Source of the DNA: JAVJSD01 sp040219575
GTDB taxonomy: Bacteria; Planctomycetota; Planctomycetia; Pirellulales; Pirellulaceae
Direction of reading: 5' to 3'
NCBI GenBank assembly: GCA_040219575.1
Contig: JAVJSD010000130.1
Location: 1-56,130, forward strand
DNA: 56,130 nt
A model generated the notes under the pieces. The model worked only from the letters and a program-made list of their open reading frames with translations. It had not been told where the DNA came from and did not search any database. Every line of letters begins with the position of its first letter. The stretch's first letter is position 1. Below are positions 7,793 to 16,166 of the stretch, one piece after another. Made by a program: the position numbers and the translations under genes.

Positions 7793-7837
7793 CTGTCTCC
7801 GGAGTTGGTTATACTCGGAGAGGAGAACCGGAGACAG
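7793..7837. promoter_or_regulatory. Inverted repeat around the toxin-antitoxin promoter
   Basis: CTGTCTCCGG (7793-7802) and CCGGAGACAG (7828-7837) form a perfect 10-bp inverted repeat with a 25-base spacer. A TATACT resembling a -10 box lies inside it (7810-7815), and the right arm ends two bases before the antitoxin ATG at 7840. The left arm also contains the short palindrome CTCCGGAG. Placement fits an operator for autoregulation by the antitoxin or the toxin-antitoxin complex. Confidence 0.6.
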
Positions 7838-7839
7838 TC

Positions 7840-8046
7840 ATGACCGAAACCACCGCCCAATTGTTGGCCGCGTTCGAATCGCTGCCGCCGAACGAGCAAC
7901 ACGAACTCCTGACGGAGATGTTACGGCGCAGCGGTGAGTTGCCGGCGACGCAATTAACCGACGAGCAGCTTGTCAGTTTCGCCGACACCTTGTTCCAGAC
8001 CCTGGACGCGGAGGAGTCGCAGGGCGGTGAGCCCGACACGAGGTGA
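7840..8046 (+). CDS. Putative antitoxin of a MazF-type pair
   Basis: This small protein of 68 residues is mostly helical and acidic (MTETTAQLLAAFESLPPNEQHELLTEMLRR...), and its last 20 bases overlap the start of a PemK/MazF-type toxin gene. It does not obviously match a known antitoxin family such as AbrB, RHH or Phd, so the call rests mainly on position. The 'FESLPPNEQHELLTEMLRR' helix resembles short addiction-module proteins that pair with toxins. The perfect inverted repeat directly upstream would fit DNA binding by the pair. The ATG at 7840 is the natural start; an upstream in-frame start would read through the promoter. Confidence 0.65.
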   Translation: MTETTAQLLAAFESLPPNEQHELLTEMLRRSGELPATQLTDEQLVSFADTLFQTLDAEESQGGEPDTR

Positions 8047-8320
8047 CGTATGGTTGGTCGACTTGGGAATGGTCGCCAAAGTACGGCCCTGCTTGGTATT
8101 GAGCGTCCCCGCTGATGACGAGACGGATCGCGTCTTGACAACGCTGGCGCCCCACACGACGAGCGTCCGCGGATCGCGATTTGAAATCCGGTCCGACGTC
8201 CGGTTTCTCAAATCCGGCGCATTTGACGCTCAGAGCATTGTCACCATCCCGACGGTCAAACTGATTCGCGTCTCGGCAAATTACCTGGCGAGCAAATGTC
8301 CGGCGTTGAAGCTGCTGTGA
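8027..8320 (+). CDS. MazF/PemK-type endoribonuclease toxin
   Basis: This protein of about 97 residues has the MazF/PemK hallmark at its N-terminus, RGDVWLVDLG, followed by KVRPCLVLSVP, which forms the SH3-like barrel. It then has the SRFEIRSD and IVTIPTVKLIR strands. Family members cut single-stranded mRNA and are neutralised by a co-expressed antitoxin. The start is a GTG at 8027, 20 bases inside the preceding gene in another frame, which is the usual translational coupling for such pairs. The protein is slightly short but covers the fold. An Arg after the lysine (KVRP) replaces the commoner GxRP spacing. Expression is probably controlled by the inverted repeat at 7793-7837. Confidence 0.85.
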   Translation: MSPTRGDVWLVDLGMVAKVRPCLVLSVPADDETDRVLTTLAPHTTSVRGSRFEIRSDVRFLKSGAFDAQSIVTIPTVKLIRVSANYLASKCPALKLL

Positions 8321-8395
8321 TGCTTTGGCTGGGACTGGGCAATCCAACAACAATGCCAGGTTGAGACAAAATAGACGTAGGCAACAGCAAACGTC

Positions 8396-9958
8396 TCACG
8401 AAGACTTGGGAAAGAACCTGGCCAGCGTTTTCTCGCTCGGCGGGGGCGTGACCAGCGAGACGATGACCAGCGCCGCGATCGAGCAGAGAAAGATCGTGGC
8501 CACCGGCTCCGTCTGGTACGTCTCGCCGAACAGCTTCAGGTCGACCGTGTAGTCGGCCTTTTCGGCGAAGCCGGACCGCCAGAACAGCACGCTCCAACTG
8601 ACTCCCGTCGCGACCACCGAGGCGTAGGCGCCGGCGGCGGTCAGCCGCTTCCAATACAGCGCCGCCACCGCCAGCGGAAACAGCCCGGTGAAGCCGGCGA
8701 AGCACCACACGCCCAGTTGAAACACCCGCGGCTGGTTCCACAGGCTGAGCAGAAACGTGACCGCCACGATGGCCACGATGAAGCCCCGCGCCAACAGCAC
8801 CTGCTGCATCTCGCTGAGCGGCTTGCCGCGGCGGTAGTGCAACACGATGTCGGTGGTGAACATCGTGCCCAGGCAGAGAAACTGGCTGTCGAGCGACGAC
8901 ATGATCGCCGCCAGAATGCCGGCCGTCAGCAGTCCGGCCAAAATCGGTCCCGACTCGCCCAACACGGCGCTCGCCTTGCTCTTGACCAGGAATCCCAACA
9001 CCCCGTTGGGGGGCAATTGGGGAGGTACTCCCGCCAAGCTGGTCGTGGCCCACACGCCGATCAGCACACACGGCGCCCACACGATCAAAATGAAAATTGG
9101 ATGGGCGACGATCGGCAGCTTGAAGCTGGCGGCGCTGCGGGCGGTGAGCCAGTGCTGGAAGACGTGCGGAAACATCCCGACCGACAGCGGGATCAACAGA
9201 TAGGTGAAGAAGATCGACTGCGACATGTGCTCGCGCGTCATGTACTTTTCGGCAACCGCCTGGCTGGCGACCTGCATGTTCGCCAGGAAGCTGTCCTGGC
9301 CGCCCAGTCCATAGGCGATGACGACGAACGAAACCACGCCCAAGATCATGAACACCGCGGTCTGAAACGCGTTGGCCCAGGCCGTGCCTCGCATGCCGCC
9401 GAAGAAGACGTAGGTCAGCACTACCAGGCAGATCACCAGCGAGGCGATCCAGTTGGCGACGCCGCCGTTCTCGGCTGCGAAGAACCAGCCGTTGAATTCG
9501 CCCCGCGTGACGCCGTTCATCACCGCGCCTGAGGCGAGCACGCCGATCAACAGGTAGGGAATCACCAGCGCCACCAGCAGCACGAACAGAATCACGCCGA
9601 TGCCTTCGTTCTCGAGCCGCTCGCGGAAGAACTGCACCTGCGTGCGGTAGTGGTACTTGCGCCCCAGCGTCCACAGTTTCACTCCCACCAGGTAGAAGCA
9701 AAGCGAGTGCACGATGCCGCTGGAAGAGGCCAGCAGGCCGTACACGCCGACGCCCTCGCGATAGGCCTCGCCGGTCGAACCGACCAGGGCGAAGGCCGTC
9801 ATCGTGGTGCCGAACAGCGACATCAACAACAAAAAGGGACCGATGCTGTGGCTGGCCAGCATGTAGTCGCTGCTGGTGCCGCGAAACAGGCGGTTCGAGA
9901 ACAGGCCCAATCCCAGCAGCAACGCCAGGTAGCAGGCGACGATGACCAGCGTCGTCAT
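8396..9958 (-). CDS. Sodium:solute symporter (SSS family)
   Basis: This 520-residue protein has about 13 hydrophobic helices spread over its whole length, as in PanF/PutP-type transporters. It begins MTTLVIVACYLALLLGLGLF and contains typical SSS blocks such as YVFFGGMRGTAWANAFQTAVFM and ILAAIMSSLDSQFLCLGTMFTTDI, the latter being the conserved sodium-site helix. It couples inward sodium movement to uptake of a small organic solute that sequence does not reveal. Its start codon overlaps the stop of the upstream DUF3311 gene (ATGA-type, 9955-9958), so the two are co-translated. This pairing of a short DUF3311 protein with an SSS transporter is common. Confidence 0.92.
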   Translation of the reverse strand: MTTLVIVACYLALLLGLGLFSNRLFRGTSSDYMLASHSIGPFLLLMSLFGTTMTAFALVGSTGEAYREGVGVYGLLASSSGIVHSLCFYLVGVKLWTLGRKYHYRTQVQFFRERLENEGIGVILFVLLVALVIPYLLIGVLASGAVMNGVTRGEFNGWFFAAENGGVANWIASLVICLVVLTYVFFGGMRGTAWANAFQTAVFMILGVVSFVVIAYGLGGQDSFLANMQVASQAVAEKYMTREHMSQSIFFTYLLIPLSVGMFPHVFQHWLTARSAASFKLPIVAHPIFILIVWAPCVLIGVWATTSLAGVPPQLPPNGVLGFLVKSKASAVLGESGPILAGLLTAGILAAIMSSLDSQFLCLGTMFTTDIVLHYRRGKPLSEMQQVLLARGFIVAIVAVTFLLSLWNQPRVFQLGVWCFAGFTGLFPLAVAALYWKRLTAAGAYASVVATGVSWSVLFWRSGFAEKADYTVDLKLFGETYQTEPVATIFLCSIAALVIVSLVTPPPSEKTLARFFPKSS

Positions 9959-10206
9959 CGGCCGGCCTCCCGCGCCGCCTCGGGCGGCAGTTTGGCTTTG
10001 GTCAGGCTTTTAATCTCTTCGTCGTCGACGGGCCAGGCGACGATCGTGGCCAGCAGCCACACCGCCGCCGCGGCCAGGGACAGCACCATGTGGTACGCCA
10101 GTCCGACGGGCAGAAAGCCAAACAGCAGTTGCGGATCGTCCCAGAACCAGACGTCCTGGTGCAACACGACCAGCAGCGCGATCAGGATCCAAACGACGTA
10201 TTTCAT
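9955..10206 (-). CDS. DUF3311 small membrane protein, symporter partner
   Basis: This 83-residue protein has two membrane helices (VVWILIALLVVLHQDVWFW and VGLAYHMVLSLAAAAVWLLATI) separated by the motif DDPQLLFGFLPVGLAYH, typical of DUF3311. It ends with a charged cytoplasmic tail. Family members are encoded directly upstream of SSS transporters and probably form an accessory subunit, as here where the stop overlaps the symporter start. The start at 10206 (MKYVVWIL) is chosen because it begins directly before the first helix; longer readings would cover GC-rich non-conserved DNA. Confidence 0.87.
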   Translation of the reverse strand: MKYVVWILIALLVVLHQDVWFWDDPQLLFGFLPVGLAYHMVLSLAAAAVWLLATIVAWPVDDEEIKSLTKAKLPPEAAREAGR

Positions 10207-10442
10207 CGAGGGCGACGCGGTGGGTGGGTTGCGTGGGGGGGATGACCGAACCCGTCGTCGGGCGACGGACGCGGGTGATTGTACGATGTCCGTCGTGATT
10301 CGTCCGTCGTGATTCGTCCGCCGTTCATCGCGGTTGGCGCGAGCCGTACAGTGTAGCCAAGCGATGAGCACCATTCCACACGGCCTGACGGCGCCGCTGG
10401 GCGACGGGCGACATCCTTGATTTTGTGTCCAACATCAACTAA

Positions 10443-10467
10443 GTTCCCCCAAGACTGCCGGGGGAAC
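10443..10467 (+). promoter_or_regulatory. Leader hairpin before the aminopeptidase gene
   Basis: GTTCCCCC (10443-10450) and GGGGGAAC (10460-10467) form a perfect 8-bp stem with a nine-base loop, ending 22 bases before the ATG at 10490. No T-run follows, so it is not an intrinsic terminator. It could affect translation or mRNA stability. Confidence 0.45.
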
Positions 10468-10489
10468 TAACGCGCGCGAGGGGCGTTTC

Positions 10490-11863
10490 ATGAACGTATT
10501 CTCGAAGTCTCGTCGATCACTGGGCTTCCAGGAAGATTTTTCCTGCGAGGAGTTGCGGCAGCGCCGCGCGCGGTTGATCGCCCAGATCGGCGGCGGAGCG
10601 GCCGCCGTGCTGGCCGGTGCGCCGATGAGCGGGGCCATGGACGAGTTTCGCCAGTTCAACGACTTCTACTATCTCACCGGACTCGAAACGCCGCACGCCT
10701 ACCTGCTGTTGGACGGCACCTCGATGCACGCCACCTTGTACATGCCGCCCGGCGACGAGCGTCGGCGGCGGGTCGATGGTCCGGAGTTGTGCCTCGAGGA
10801 GGACGAACTGCTGCGGGAGTGGACGGGGGTGGATCGCGTCCGCCCGCTCGACGAACTCGCCGCCGACATGCTCAAGTTCCCCTGCGTTTATGCGCCGCAC
10901 GCGCCGCCCGAGGCGCGGCAGGCCTGCCGCGATTCGCTTCGCGAAAGCCACCACGCCGCCGACGCCGATCCCAACCACGGGGGCGGTCCCGTCGAACGTC
11001 GCTTCATCGAGCGTCTGCGCGAAAGCAATTCCCACGCCGAATTCCACGACCTCTCGCCGCTGTTGGACGCGATGCGGCTGGTGAAGAGTCCCGCGGAAGT
11101 CGCGGTCATGCGCCGCGCCGGCCGGCTCACCGCCGAGGCGATCGTCGAGGCCATGCGCTCCACAAGGCCCGGCGTGATGGAATTCGAATTGACCGCCGTG
11201 GCCGACTACGTCTTCCGCTGCAACGGCGCGCGGGGAGGCGCCTACCGGGCGATCGTCGCCGGCGGAGCGAACATCTACAGCGCGCACTACTGGCGGAACA
11301 ACTGTCCGTTGGCCGACGGCGACCTGGTGCTGATGGACTACGCGCCCGATCTGCGCTACTACACCAGCGACATCGGCCGCATGTGGCCGGTCGGCGGCGC
11401 CTACGCGCCGTGGCAGCGCGAACTCTACGGCCTGGTGGTGGAGTATCACAAGGTGCTGTTGGACAAAATCCGCCCGGGCGTCACCGCCGCCGCGGTGATG
11501 AGCGAGACGGCCGCGGCGATGCGTCCCGTGATCGAGGCCCGCGAGTTCTCACGCCCCAGTTTCCGCCAGGCGGCGCTCGACCTGCTCGACTTCCAGGGCC
11601 ACATGTCGCACAGCGTGGGCATGGCGGTGCACGACGTGGGCGACTATCGCGACCAGCCGCTGTGCGTGGGCCACGTGTTCGCCGTCGATCCCCAGCTGTG
11701 GGTGAGAGACGAGCGGTTGTACATCCGCGTCGAGGACACCGTGGTGGTGACGGACGACGGCTGCGAGGTGTTGACGGCCGCCGCGCCGCTGGAACTGGAC
11801 GATGTCGAGCAGACCGTACGCGAAACCGGCATGCTGCAGCGATATCCCGCACTGCAGCCGTAG
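10490..11863 (+). CDS. M24 family Xaa-Pro aminopeptidase-like protein
   Basis: This 457-residue protein has an aminopeptidase-P-type N-terminal domain (from FRQFNDFYYLTGLETPHAYLLL) and a C-terminal pita-bread M24 domain. Aminopeptidase P removes N-terminal residues preceding proline using two metal ions. Expected ligands are visible: Asp283 and Asp294 (MDYAPDLRYYTSDIG), His374 (SHSVGMAVHDVG) and Glu415 (RVEDTVVV). The fourth acidic ligand, normally Glu in an E-P-G motif, is Asp400 here (FAVDPQLW), so metal binding or activity could differ. The protein is cytoplasmic, with no signal peptide. It is followed on the same strand by the PIG-L deacetylase after 186 bases, so they may not be one operon. 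Confidence 0.88.
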   Translation: MNVFSKSRRSLGFQEDFSCEELRQRRARLIAQIGGGAAAVLAGAPMSGAMDEFRQFNDFYYLTGLETPHAYLLLDGTSMHATLYMPPGDERRRRVDGPELCLEEDELLREWTGVDRVRPLDELAADMLKFPCVYAPHAPPEARQACRDSLRESHHAADADPNHGGGPVERRFIERLRESNSHAEFHDLSPLLDAMRLVKSPAEVAVMRRAGRLTAEAIVEAMRSTRPGVMEFELTAVADYVFRCNGARGGAYRAIVAGGANIYSAHYWRNNCPLADGDLVLMDYAPDLRYYTSDIGRMWPVGGAYAPWQRELYGLVVEYHKVLLDKIRPGVTAAAVMSETAAAMRPVIEAREFSRPSFRQAALDLLDFQGHMSHSVGMAVHDVGDYRDQPLCVGHVFAVDPQLWVRDERLYIRVEDTVVVTDDGCEVLTAAAPLELDDVEQTVRETGMLQRYPALQP

Positions 11864-12049
11864 GTGGCTGCGGATGGTTCCGGTGGCTGAGGGAAGAAGA
11901 GCCTTCGAGAAATCGTGATCTCCGCGAACGCGCCTCGCGTCCTGCTCCCTGTGGTCTTTCCCGAGTTGCGGTAGAATCGTGCGAGAGCCGGAACCGATCG
12001 AGCGCCGTTCCGGCGAACATCGCCAGCACGCCTCCTGCCACCCTATCGC

Positions 12050-12781
12050 ATGCCCCAAGAACAACAACTTGATGTGATCGCCGTCGGCGCGCATCCCGAC
12101 GACGTCGAAATCGCTTGCGGCGGAACGCTCGCCAGTCTCGTGAATCAGGGCTACAAGGTCGGCATCATCGACCTCACCGACGGCGAGCCGACGCCCGCAT
12201 CGCCCGGGCCCGAAGTTCGCCTGGCCGAGGCGCAGGCGGCCGCCGACGCCCTGGGCGTTCACAAGCGGGTGATTCTCGATCTGCCCAACCGCCGCCTGTT
12301 CGACAGTTTCGAAGCGCGTGTGGCGCTGGCCAAGGAGTTTCGCAAATATCGGCCCAAAGTGGTGATCGGTTTCGGCGACAAGACGCCGATGGCCTCGCCG
12401 GATCACTGGCAGGCGATGCAGATCACCGACGCGGCGGTGTTCTATTCGCGGCTGACGAAGTGGGACGAACATTTCGACCACCTGCCGGTGCATACGATTG
12501 CGGCGCAGCTCTACTTCCGCCTGGCGTTTGAACCCTCGACGCTGGGCGGCTTCCACAGCCACTTCACGACCGACATCACCGACACGCTGGAAACCAAGAT
12601 CGCGTCGATCCGCTGCTACCAGACGCAGTTTCCACCCGCCAAGGAATACGTTTACGACCGCATTCGCGGCGCCGCGCTGTTGGCCGGCGCGGCGGCAGGA
12701 TACCGCGCCGGGGAAGTGTTCGTCTGCACCAAACCGCTCGGCACGCGCGACTTGATGAAGACCGTGCTGCCGCTGGCCTGA
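12050..12781 (+). CDS. bshB1: PIG-L/LmbE deacetylase, BshB1-like
   Basis: This 243-residue zinc-dependent N-acetylglucosamine deacetylase of the LmbE family shows GAHPDDVEIACGGTLASL (zinc ligands His and Asp), DLTDGEPTP, and the later SPDHWQA His. This arrangement and length match BshB1, which deacetylates GlcNAc-malate in bacillithiol biosynthesis. No bshA or bshC is present in the window, so this pathway assignment is by similarity only; other sugar deacetylase roles are possible. The ATG at 12050 directly precedes the first beta strand (QLDVIAVGAHPDD). No signal peptide is present, consistent with a cytoplasmic enzyme. Confidence 0.85.
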   Translation: MPQEQQLDVIAVGAHPDDVEIACGGTLASLVNQGYKVGIIDLTDGEPTPASPGPEVRLAEAQAAADALGVHKRVILDLPNRRLFDSFEARVALAKEFRKYRPKVVIGFGDKTPMASPDHWQAMQITDAAVFYSRLTKWDEHFDHLPVHTIAAQLYFRLAFEPSTLGGFHSHFTTDITDTLETKIASIRCYQTQFPPAKEYVYDRIRGAALLAGAAAGYRAGEVFVCTKPLGTRDLMKTVLPLA

Positions 12782-12912
12782 ATGTTGCGCCGTCGACGGT
12801 CTGCGAAGCTGGCGTCGGCCGCCTGTTTGCGGATTGCCCCGCATCCGCCCGGCATCCCCTGTCATTGTCGCGGCGGCGCGTTGGGCCTAGACTCGGTCGC
12901 GGCGGCGGCGTT

Positions 12913-13152
12913 GGATCCAGCAATGCTTGGAAACACCCGCAATACCGCATCGTCGACGCGCATGGCAAAGTGCTGGCGGTCGGCGGAGAAAACGAAGAAA
13001 TCGTCGTGGCCGACCTGAACTACAGCCACATCCGCCAAGCGCGATTCCAGCTCCCCACGGTCCGCGATTCGAACCTCGACCTGATCCACCGCGAAATCGA
13101 ACGCCTCGACAAGCGCATCGGCGTCCCGCGCGAAGTCCGGCCGCTTCCCTAA
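12913..13152 (+). pseudogene. C-terminal fragment of a carbon-nitrogen hydrolase
   Basis: The frame reads GSSNAWKHPQYRIVDAHGKV, then LAVGGENEEIVVADLNYSHI and RQARFQLPTVRDSNLDLIHR, ending at a stop at 13150-13152. This corresponds to the last 80 or so residues of nitrilase-superfamily enzymes, with the typical 'D-x-x-G-x-V-L-A...E-x-I-V-V-A-D-L' strand and the 'R...P..RD' terminus. Nothing upstream supplies the Glu-Lys-Cys catalytic core or a start codon, and the preceding 130 bases are GC-rich without homology. It is therefore a remnant of a deleted gene. The intact relative at 3726-4571 ends differently, so this was a separate family member. Confidence 0.6.
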
Positions 13153-13360
13153 ACGCCTACGTTCCGCGTGGGCAATGGGAGAGCGTTCCGGGTGGAATTC
13201 GATTCAACTGGCGCGATCCACGCGATACAATCGACGTCGCGGCCAGTCGTGTAATTGCACGAACGAGGTTTTGGTCGGGTCCGCAATCCCACACACGCAA
13301 TTGCTTCCGCTTGAGCCGCAGTGGCTGCACCGGTATCTCTGGCGTCGGGGAGCGCGCGTT

Positions 13361-13792
13361 ATGAGTATCGAAGTTGCTTACCATGATCGCCCGGGCTACC
13401 TGTTCGTCGAAGCACGGGGGGAGTGGCGCCTCGACGACACTCGACGCGAAATCGAGAATATCCGACGGGAAGCCGACCGCCGCGGCTACACGCGGCTGCT
13501 GGTCGATTCGCGCGAACTCTCGGCGCCCGATACCGAAATGACGCGTTTCTATACGGGGGAGCACATCGCCGAGTTCTGGCGGCGGCCGCTGAAGGTGGCC
13601 TCGCTCGCCTTGCCCGAAATCATCAACAACTTCGCGGAGAACGTGGCCGTCAACCGCGGCGCTCACTACGCGGTCTTCACCGACGAGCAAGCCGCCATCG
13701 ATTGGCTGTTGCAGGGCTCGGGAGACTCCGGTTCGGGAGACTCCGGTTCGGGAGAATCGGGACCAGCCGAACCCAGTTCGGATGGGGCCTGA
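13361..13792 (+). CDS. SpoIIAA/STAS-like protein with repeat tail
   Basis: This 143-residue protein has an N-terminal domain (MSIEVAYHDRPGYLFVEARGEWRLDD...) with an alternating strand-helix pattern similar to SpoIIAA/CRAL-TRIO-like STAS folds, including RGYTRLLVDSRELSAPDTEMTRFYTGEHIAEF. No kinase target Ser in a STAS context was identified. The C-terminus is a GSGDSGSGDSGSGESG tail made by three copies of a 15-base unit (about 13719-13762). The start at 13361 is preferred to longer in-frame readings because it precedes the first strand. The function is unknown; it may be a protein-interaction domain. It stands alone, in the same direction as the following SHD1-propeller gene. Confidence 0.7.
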   Translation: MSIEVAYHDRPGYLFVEARGEWRLDDTRREIENIRREADRRGYTRLLVDSRELSAPDTEMTRFYTGEHIAEFWRRPLKVASLALPEIINNFAENVAVNRGAHYAVFTDEQAAIDWLLQGSGDSGSGDSGSGESGPAEPSSDGA

Positions 13793-13982
13793 CAACAACG
13801 CGGCTGATTCCCGCTATTCGCCGCCTTCTGCTGGGATCTTGGCGGAATTCTTCGAATTAAGATAATACGTAACGCTACTTTCGTGCCACGGCCATCGTAT
13901 CAACGGAGAAGCTTGTCGCGGGGCGCAACTTGTCAGAAGGGGCCCAGGAACACGAGGCGATCGCCGCACGGGAGTCCGACTT

Positions 13983-15470
13983 ATGAAGAAGACGCTGCTT
14001 ATCGTTACGCTGGTGTGTGGGTTGATCGCGTCGGCGGTTGTGCTGGGGGAGTCCCGGACCTGGACCGACAGCACCGGCAAGTACGAGATCAAGGGCGAGT
14101 TCGTCGAGTTTCGCGACGGCAAGGTCTGGCTGAAGAAGGACGACGGCGGCACAATCGGCGTGCCGATGTCACGGCTCAGTTCCGCCGACCAGATGTTCGT
14201 TCGCGAAGAGTTGAAACGTCGCCGGGAAGGAGCGTCTCCAATCGCCGGCGGCGTCGCCGCTCCAAACACCAACAACGGGGCCGTCGGCGATTGGCCGCAG
14301 TGGCGGGGGCCGGCCCGCGACGGGCTCTCGCGCGAGACCGGCCTGTTGGATCGTTGGGACGCGCCGCCGCCGATCTTGTGGCAGGCCCATAACCTGGGCG
14401 GCGGCATGTCGAGCTTGGTCGTGGCCGACGGCCGCGTCTTCACCATGGGCGTGCGGCGCGATGGCGCCGAGTTGATCGCCCTCGACGCCGAAGACGGCGG
14501 CGAGTTGTGGTCGTTGGAGGTCGGCGGCGGAAAGCCGAATTGCACGCCCACCGTCGACGGCGATCTGGTCTTCGCCCTGGGCCGCGACGGTGATCTCGTC
14601 TGCGCCGACGTGGCCGACGGCCGCGAGATCTGGCGGAAAAAATTCTCGCGCGACTTCGGCGGGAAAATGATGTCCGGCTGGGGGTACAGCGAATCGCCGC
14701 TGGTCGACGGCGATCGGCTGATCTGCACGCCGGGAGCGCCCGACGCCATGATCGCGGCGCTCGACCGCCGCACCGGCGAAACCATCTGGGCGTCGCCCGC
14801 GCCCACCAAGACGCGCGGCAACGACGGCGCCGGCTATTCCTCGATCGTGGTCAGCCAGGCGGCGGGCGAAAAGCAGTACGTGCAGTTGATCGGCTGCGGC
14901 GTGGTCGGCGTCCGCGCCGAGGACGGTCGGCCGCTGTGGTACTACGGCGACATCGCCAACGGCACCGCCAACGTTCCCACGCCGATCGTCAAGGGCGACT
15001 ACATCTTCTGCTCCAGCGGCTACGGCGACGGCGGCACGGCGCTGCTGAAGATCCAGCGCCGCGGCGACGAGTTCCAGGCCCAGCAGGTGTACTACAAGAA
15101 AGCGAGTGAACTGCAAAACCACCACGGCGGCATGGTGCTCGTCGGCGACTACGTCTACATGGGACACGGCCACAACAACGGCCTGCCGGTCTGCGTGGAG
15201 TTGATGACCGGCCGCGCCGTGTGGGGCCCCTTGCGCGGACCGGGCCGCGAATCGGCGGCGGTCGTCTACGCCGACGGGCATCTCTACTTCCGTTACCAGG
15301 ACGGCGTGATGGCGCTGATCGAGGCCACGCCCGAGGAGTACCGCCCCAAGGGCTCGTTCGAAATCGCCACGCGGCACGACAACAGTTGGCCGCACCCGGT
15401 CATCGCCGACGGCCGCCTCTACCTCCGCGACCAGCAAGACTTGCACGTCTACGACATCCGCCGCAAGTAG
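13983..15470 (+). CDS. SHD1-PQQ beta-propeller secreted protein
   Basis: This 495-residue protein has a signal peptide (MKKTLLIVTLVCGLIASAVVLG). An SHD1-like domain follows (RTWTDSTGKYEIKGEFVEFRDGKVWLKKDDGGTIGVPMSRLSSADQ, about residues 24-75), a module common in planctomycete secreted proteins. The rest is a PQQ-type beta-propeller beginning WPQWRGPARDGLSRETGLL, with repeats such as GGGMSSLVVADGRVFTMG, GDLVFALGRDGDLVCAD and ADGHLYFRYQDGVMAL. Such propellers can be structural or bind cofactors. No PQQ-dehydrogenase catalytic Asp-Cys-Cys set is obvious, so enzyme activity is not claimed. The gene is preceded by a short intergenic stretch and runs in the same direction as the GxxExxY gene. Confidence 0.85.
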   Translation: MKKTLLIVTLVCGLIASAVVLGESRTWTDSTGKYEIKGEFVEFRDGKVWLKKDDGGTIGVPMSRLSSADQMFVREELKRRREGASPIAGGVAAPNTNNGAVGDWPQWRGPARDGLSRETGLLDRWDAPPPILWQAHNLGGGMSSLVVADGRVFTMGVRRDGAELIALDAEDGGELWSLEVGGGKPNCTPTVDGDLVFALGRDGDLVCADVADGREIWRKKFSRDFGGKMMSGWGYSESPLVDGDRLICTPGAPDAMIAALDRRTGETIWASPAPTKTRGNDGAGYSSIVVSQAAGEKQYVQLIGCGVVGVRAEDGRPLWYYGDIANGTANVPTPIVKGDYIFCSSGYGDGGTALLKIQRRGDEFQAQQVYYKKASELQNHHGGMVLVGDYVYMGHGHNNGLPVCVELMTGRAVWGPLRGPGRESAAVVYADGHLYFRYQDGVMALIEATPEEYRPKGSFEIATRHDNSWPHPVIADGRLYLRDQQDLHVYDIRRK

Positions 15471-15652
15471 TCGGCAAACCATCCTCATGGAAAGGGGCAA
15501 ACCATGAACGCCGGTGACAAAGAATCAGAAGCGATCCGCGAGGCGAATGAACGATTCGCGGATAGGGAAAGCGGAATGGCTGAGGGAGTTTCGCCTAAGG
15601 ACGCCATGGAATCCGCGCGGCAGTCACAAGGTTCAGGACGCCGGGCGGAACG

Positions 15653-15680
15653 ACCACAGGGGACACAGGGGACACAGAGG
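15653..15680 (+). repeat. Left inverted repeat of the GxxExxY cassette
   Basis: The sequence accacaggggacacagggg-acacagagg (28 bases in total) lies just before the probable start of the GxxExxY gene. Its inverted partner is at 16167-16194. Both are built from ACACAGNGG units. Confidence 0.6.
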
Positions 15681-15683
15681 TCA

Positions 15684-16052
15684 GTGCGCGATCCTCTGAC
15701 GGGGAAAGTCATCCAATGCGCTATCGAGGTGCACCGCACTCTTGGACCGGGTTTGCTCGAATCAACCTATGAGCAGTGTCTTGCCAGGGAGTTGAGCTTG
15801 CAGGGAGTCGCCTTCCAGGTTCAAGTTCCGCTGCCAGTCGTTTACAAGAATGTCCGTCTCGATTGCGGCTACCGCATCGATGTGGTTGTCGAGTCGCAGT
15901 TGATCTTGGAATTGAAAGCGGTCGAGGAAGTCAAGGGAATTCACCAAGCGCAATTGCTGACGTACATGAAACTCTCCGGCATTGGCACGGGTCTCCTCAT
16001 CAACATCAATGTGCCAATCCTGAAAGAAGGCATCCAAAGATTCAAGATCTAG
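15684..16052 (+). CDS. GxxExxY family protein (nuclease-like fold)
   Basis: This protein of about 122 residues has the family signature GPGLLESTYEQCLARELS, then PLPVVYKNVRLDCGYRIDVV, LILELKAVE and HQAQLLTYMKLSGIGTGLLIN. The D...ELK pattern is that of PD-(D/E)XK-type nuclease folds. No biochemical function is established to my knowledge. I place the start at the GTG at 15684 because the family domain begins 4-5 residues later and the CACAGAGG-type repeat ends at 15680; an in-frame ATG at 15504 would add 60 low-complexity residues that include the repeat itself. The gene is enclosed by inverted repeats at 15653-15680 and 16167-16194, which suggests a mobile cassette. Confidence 0.78.
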   Translation: MRDPLTGKVIQCAIEVHRTLGPGLLESTYEQCLARELSLQGVAFQVQVPLPVVYKNVRLDCGYRIDVVVESQLILELKAVEEVKGIHQAQLLTYMKLSGIGTGLLININVPILKEGIQRFKI

Positions 16053-16166
16053 ATCGATCAGTGCTGCCAATCATCGAGGTCTGTCGAGTTCGCCGCCGCG
16101 ACTTGGAGAATAATCCCACAATCGCGAGTTCGGCATGCCCCCATCGAAAGCCTCACGAACCAGTTT

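Noticed and set aside
15504..15683. Longer N-terminus of the GxxExxY protein
   Set aside because: It reads through the CACAGAGG-type repeat and is low-complexity. The family domain begins just after 15684.
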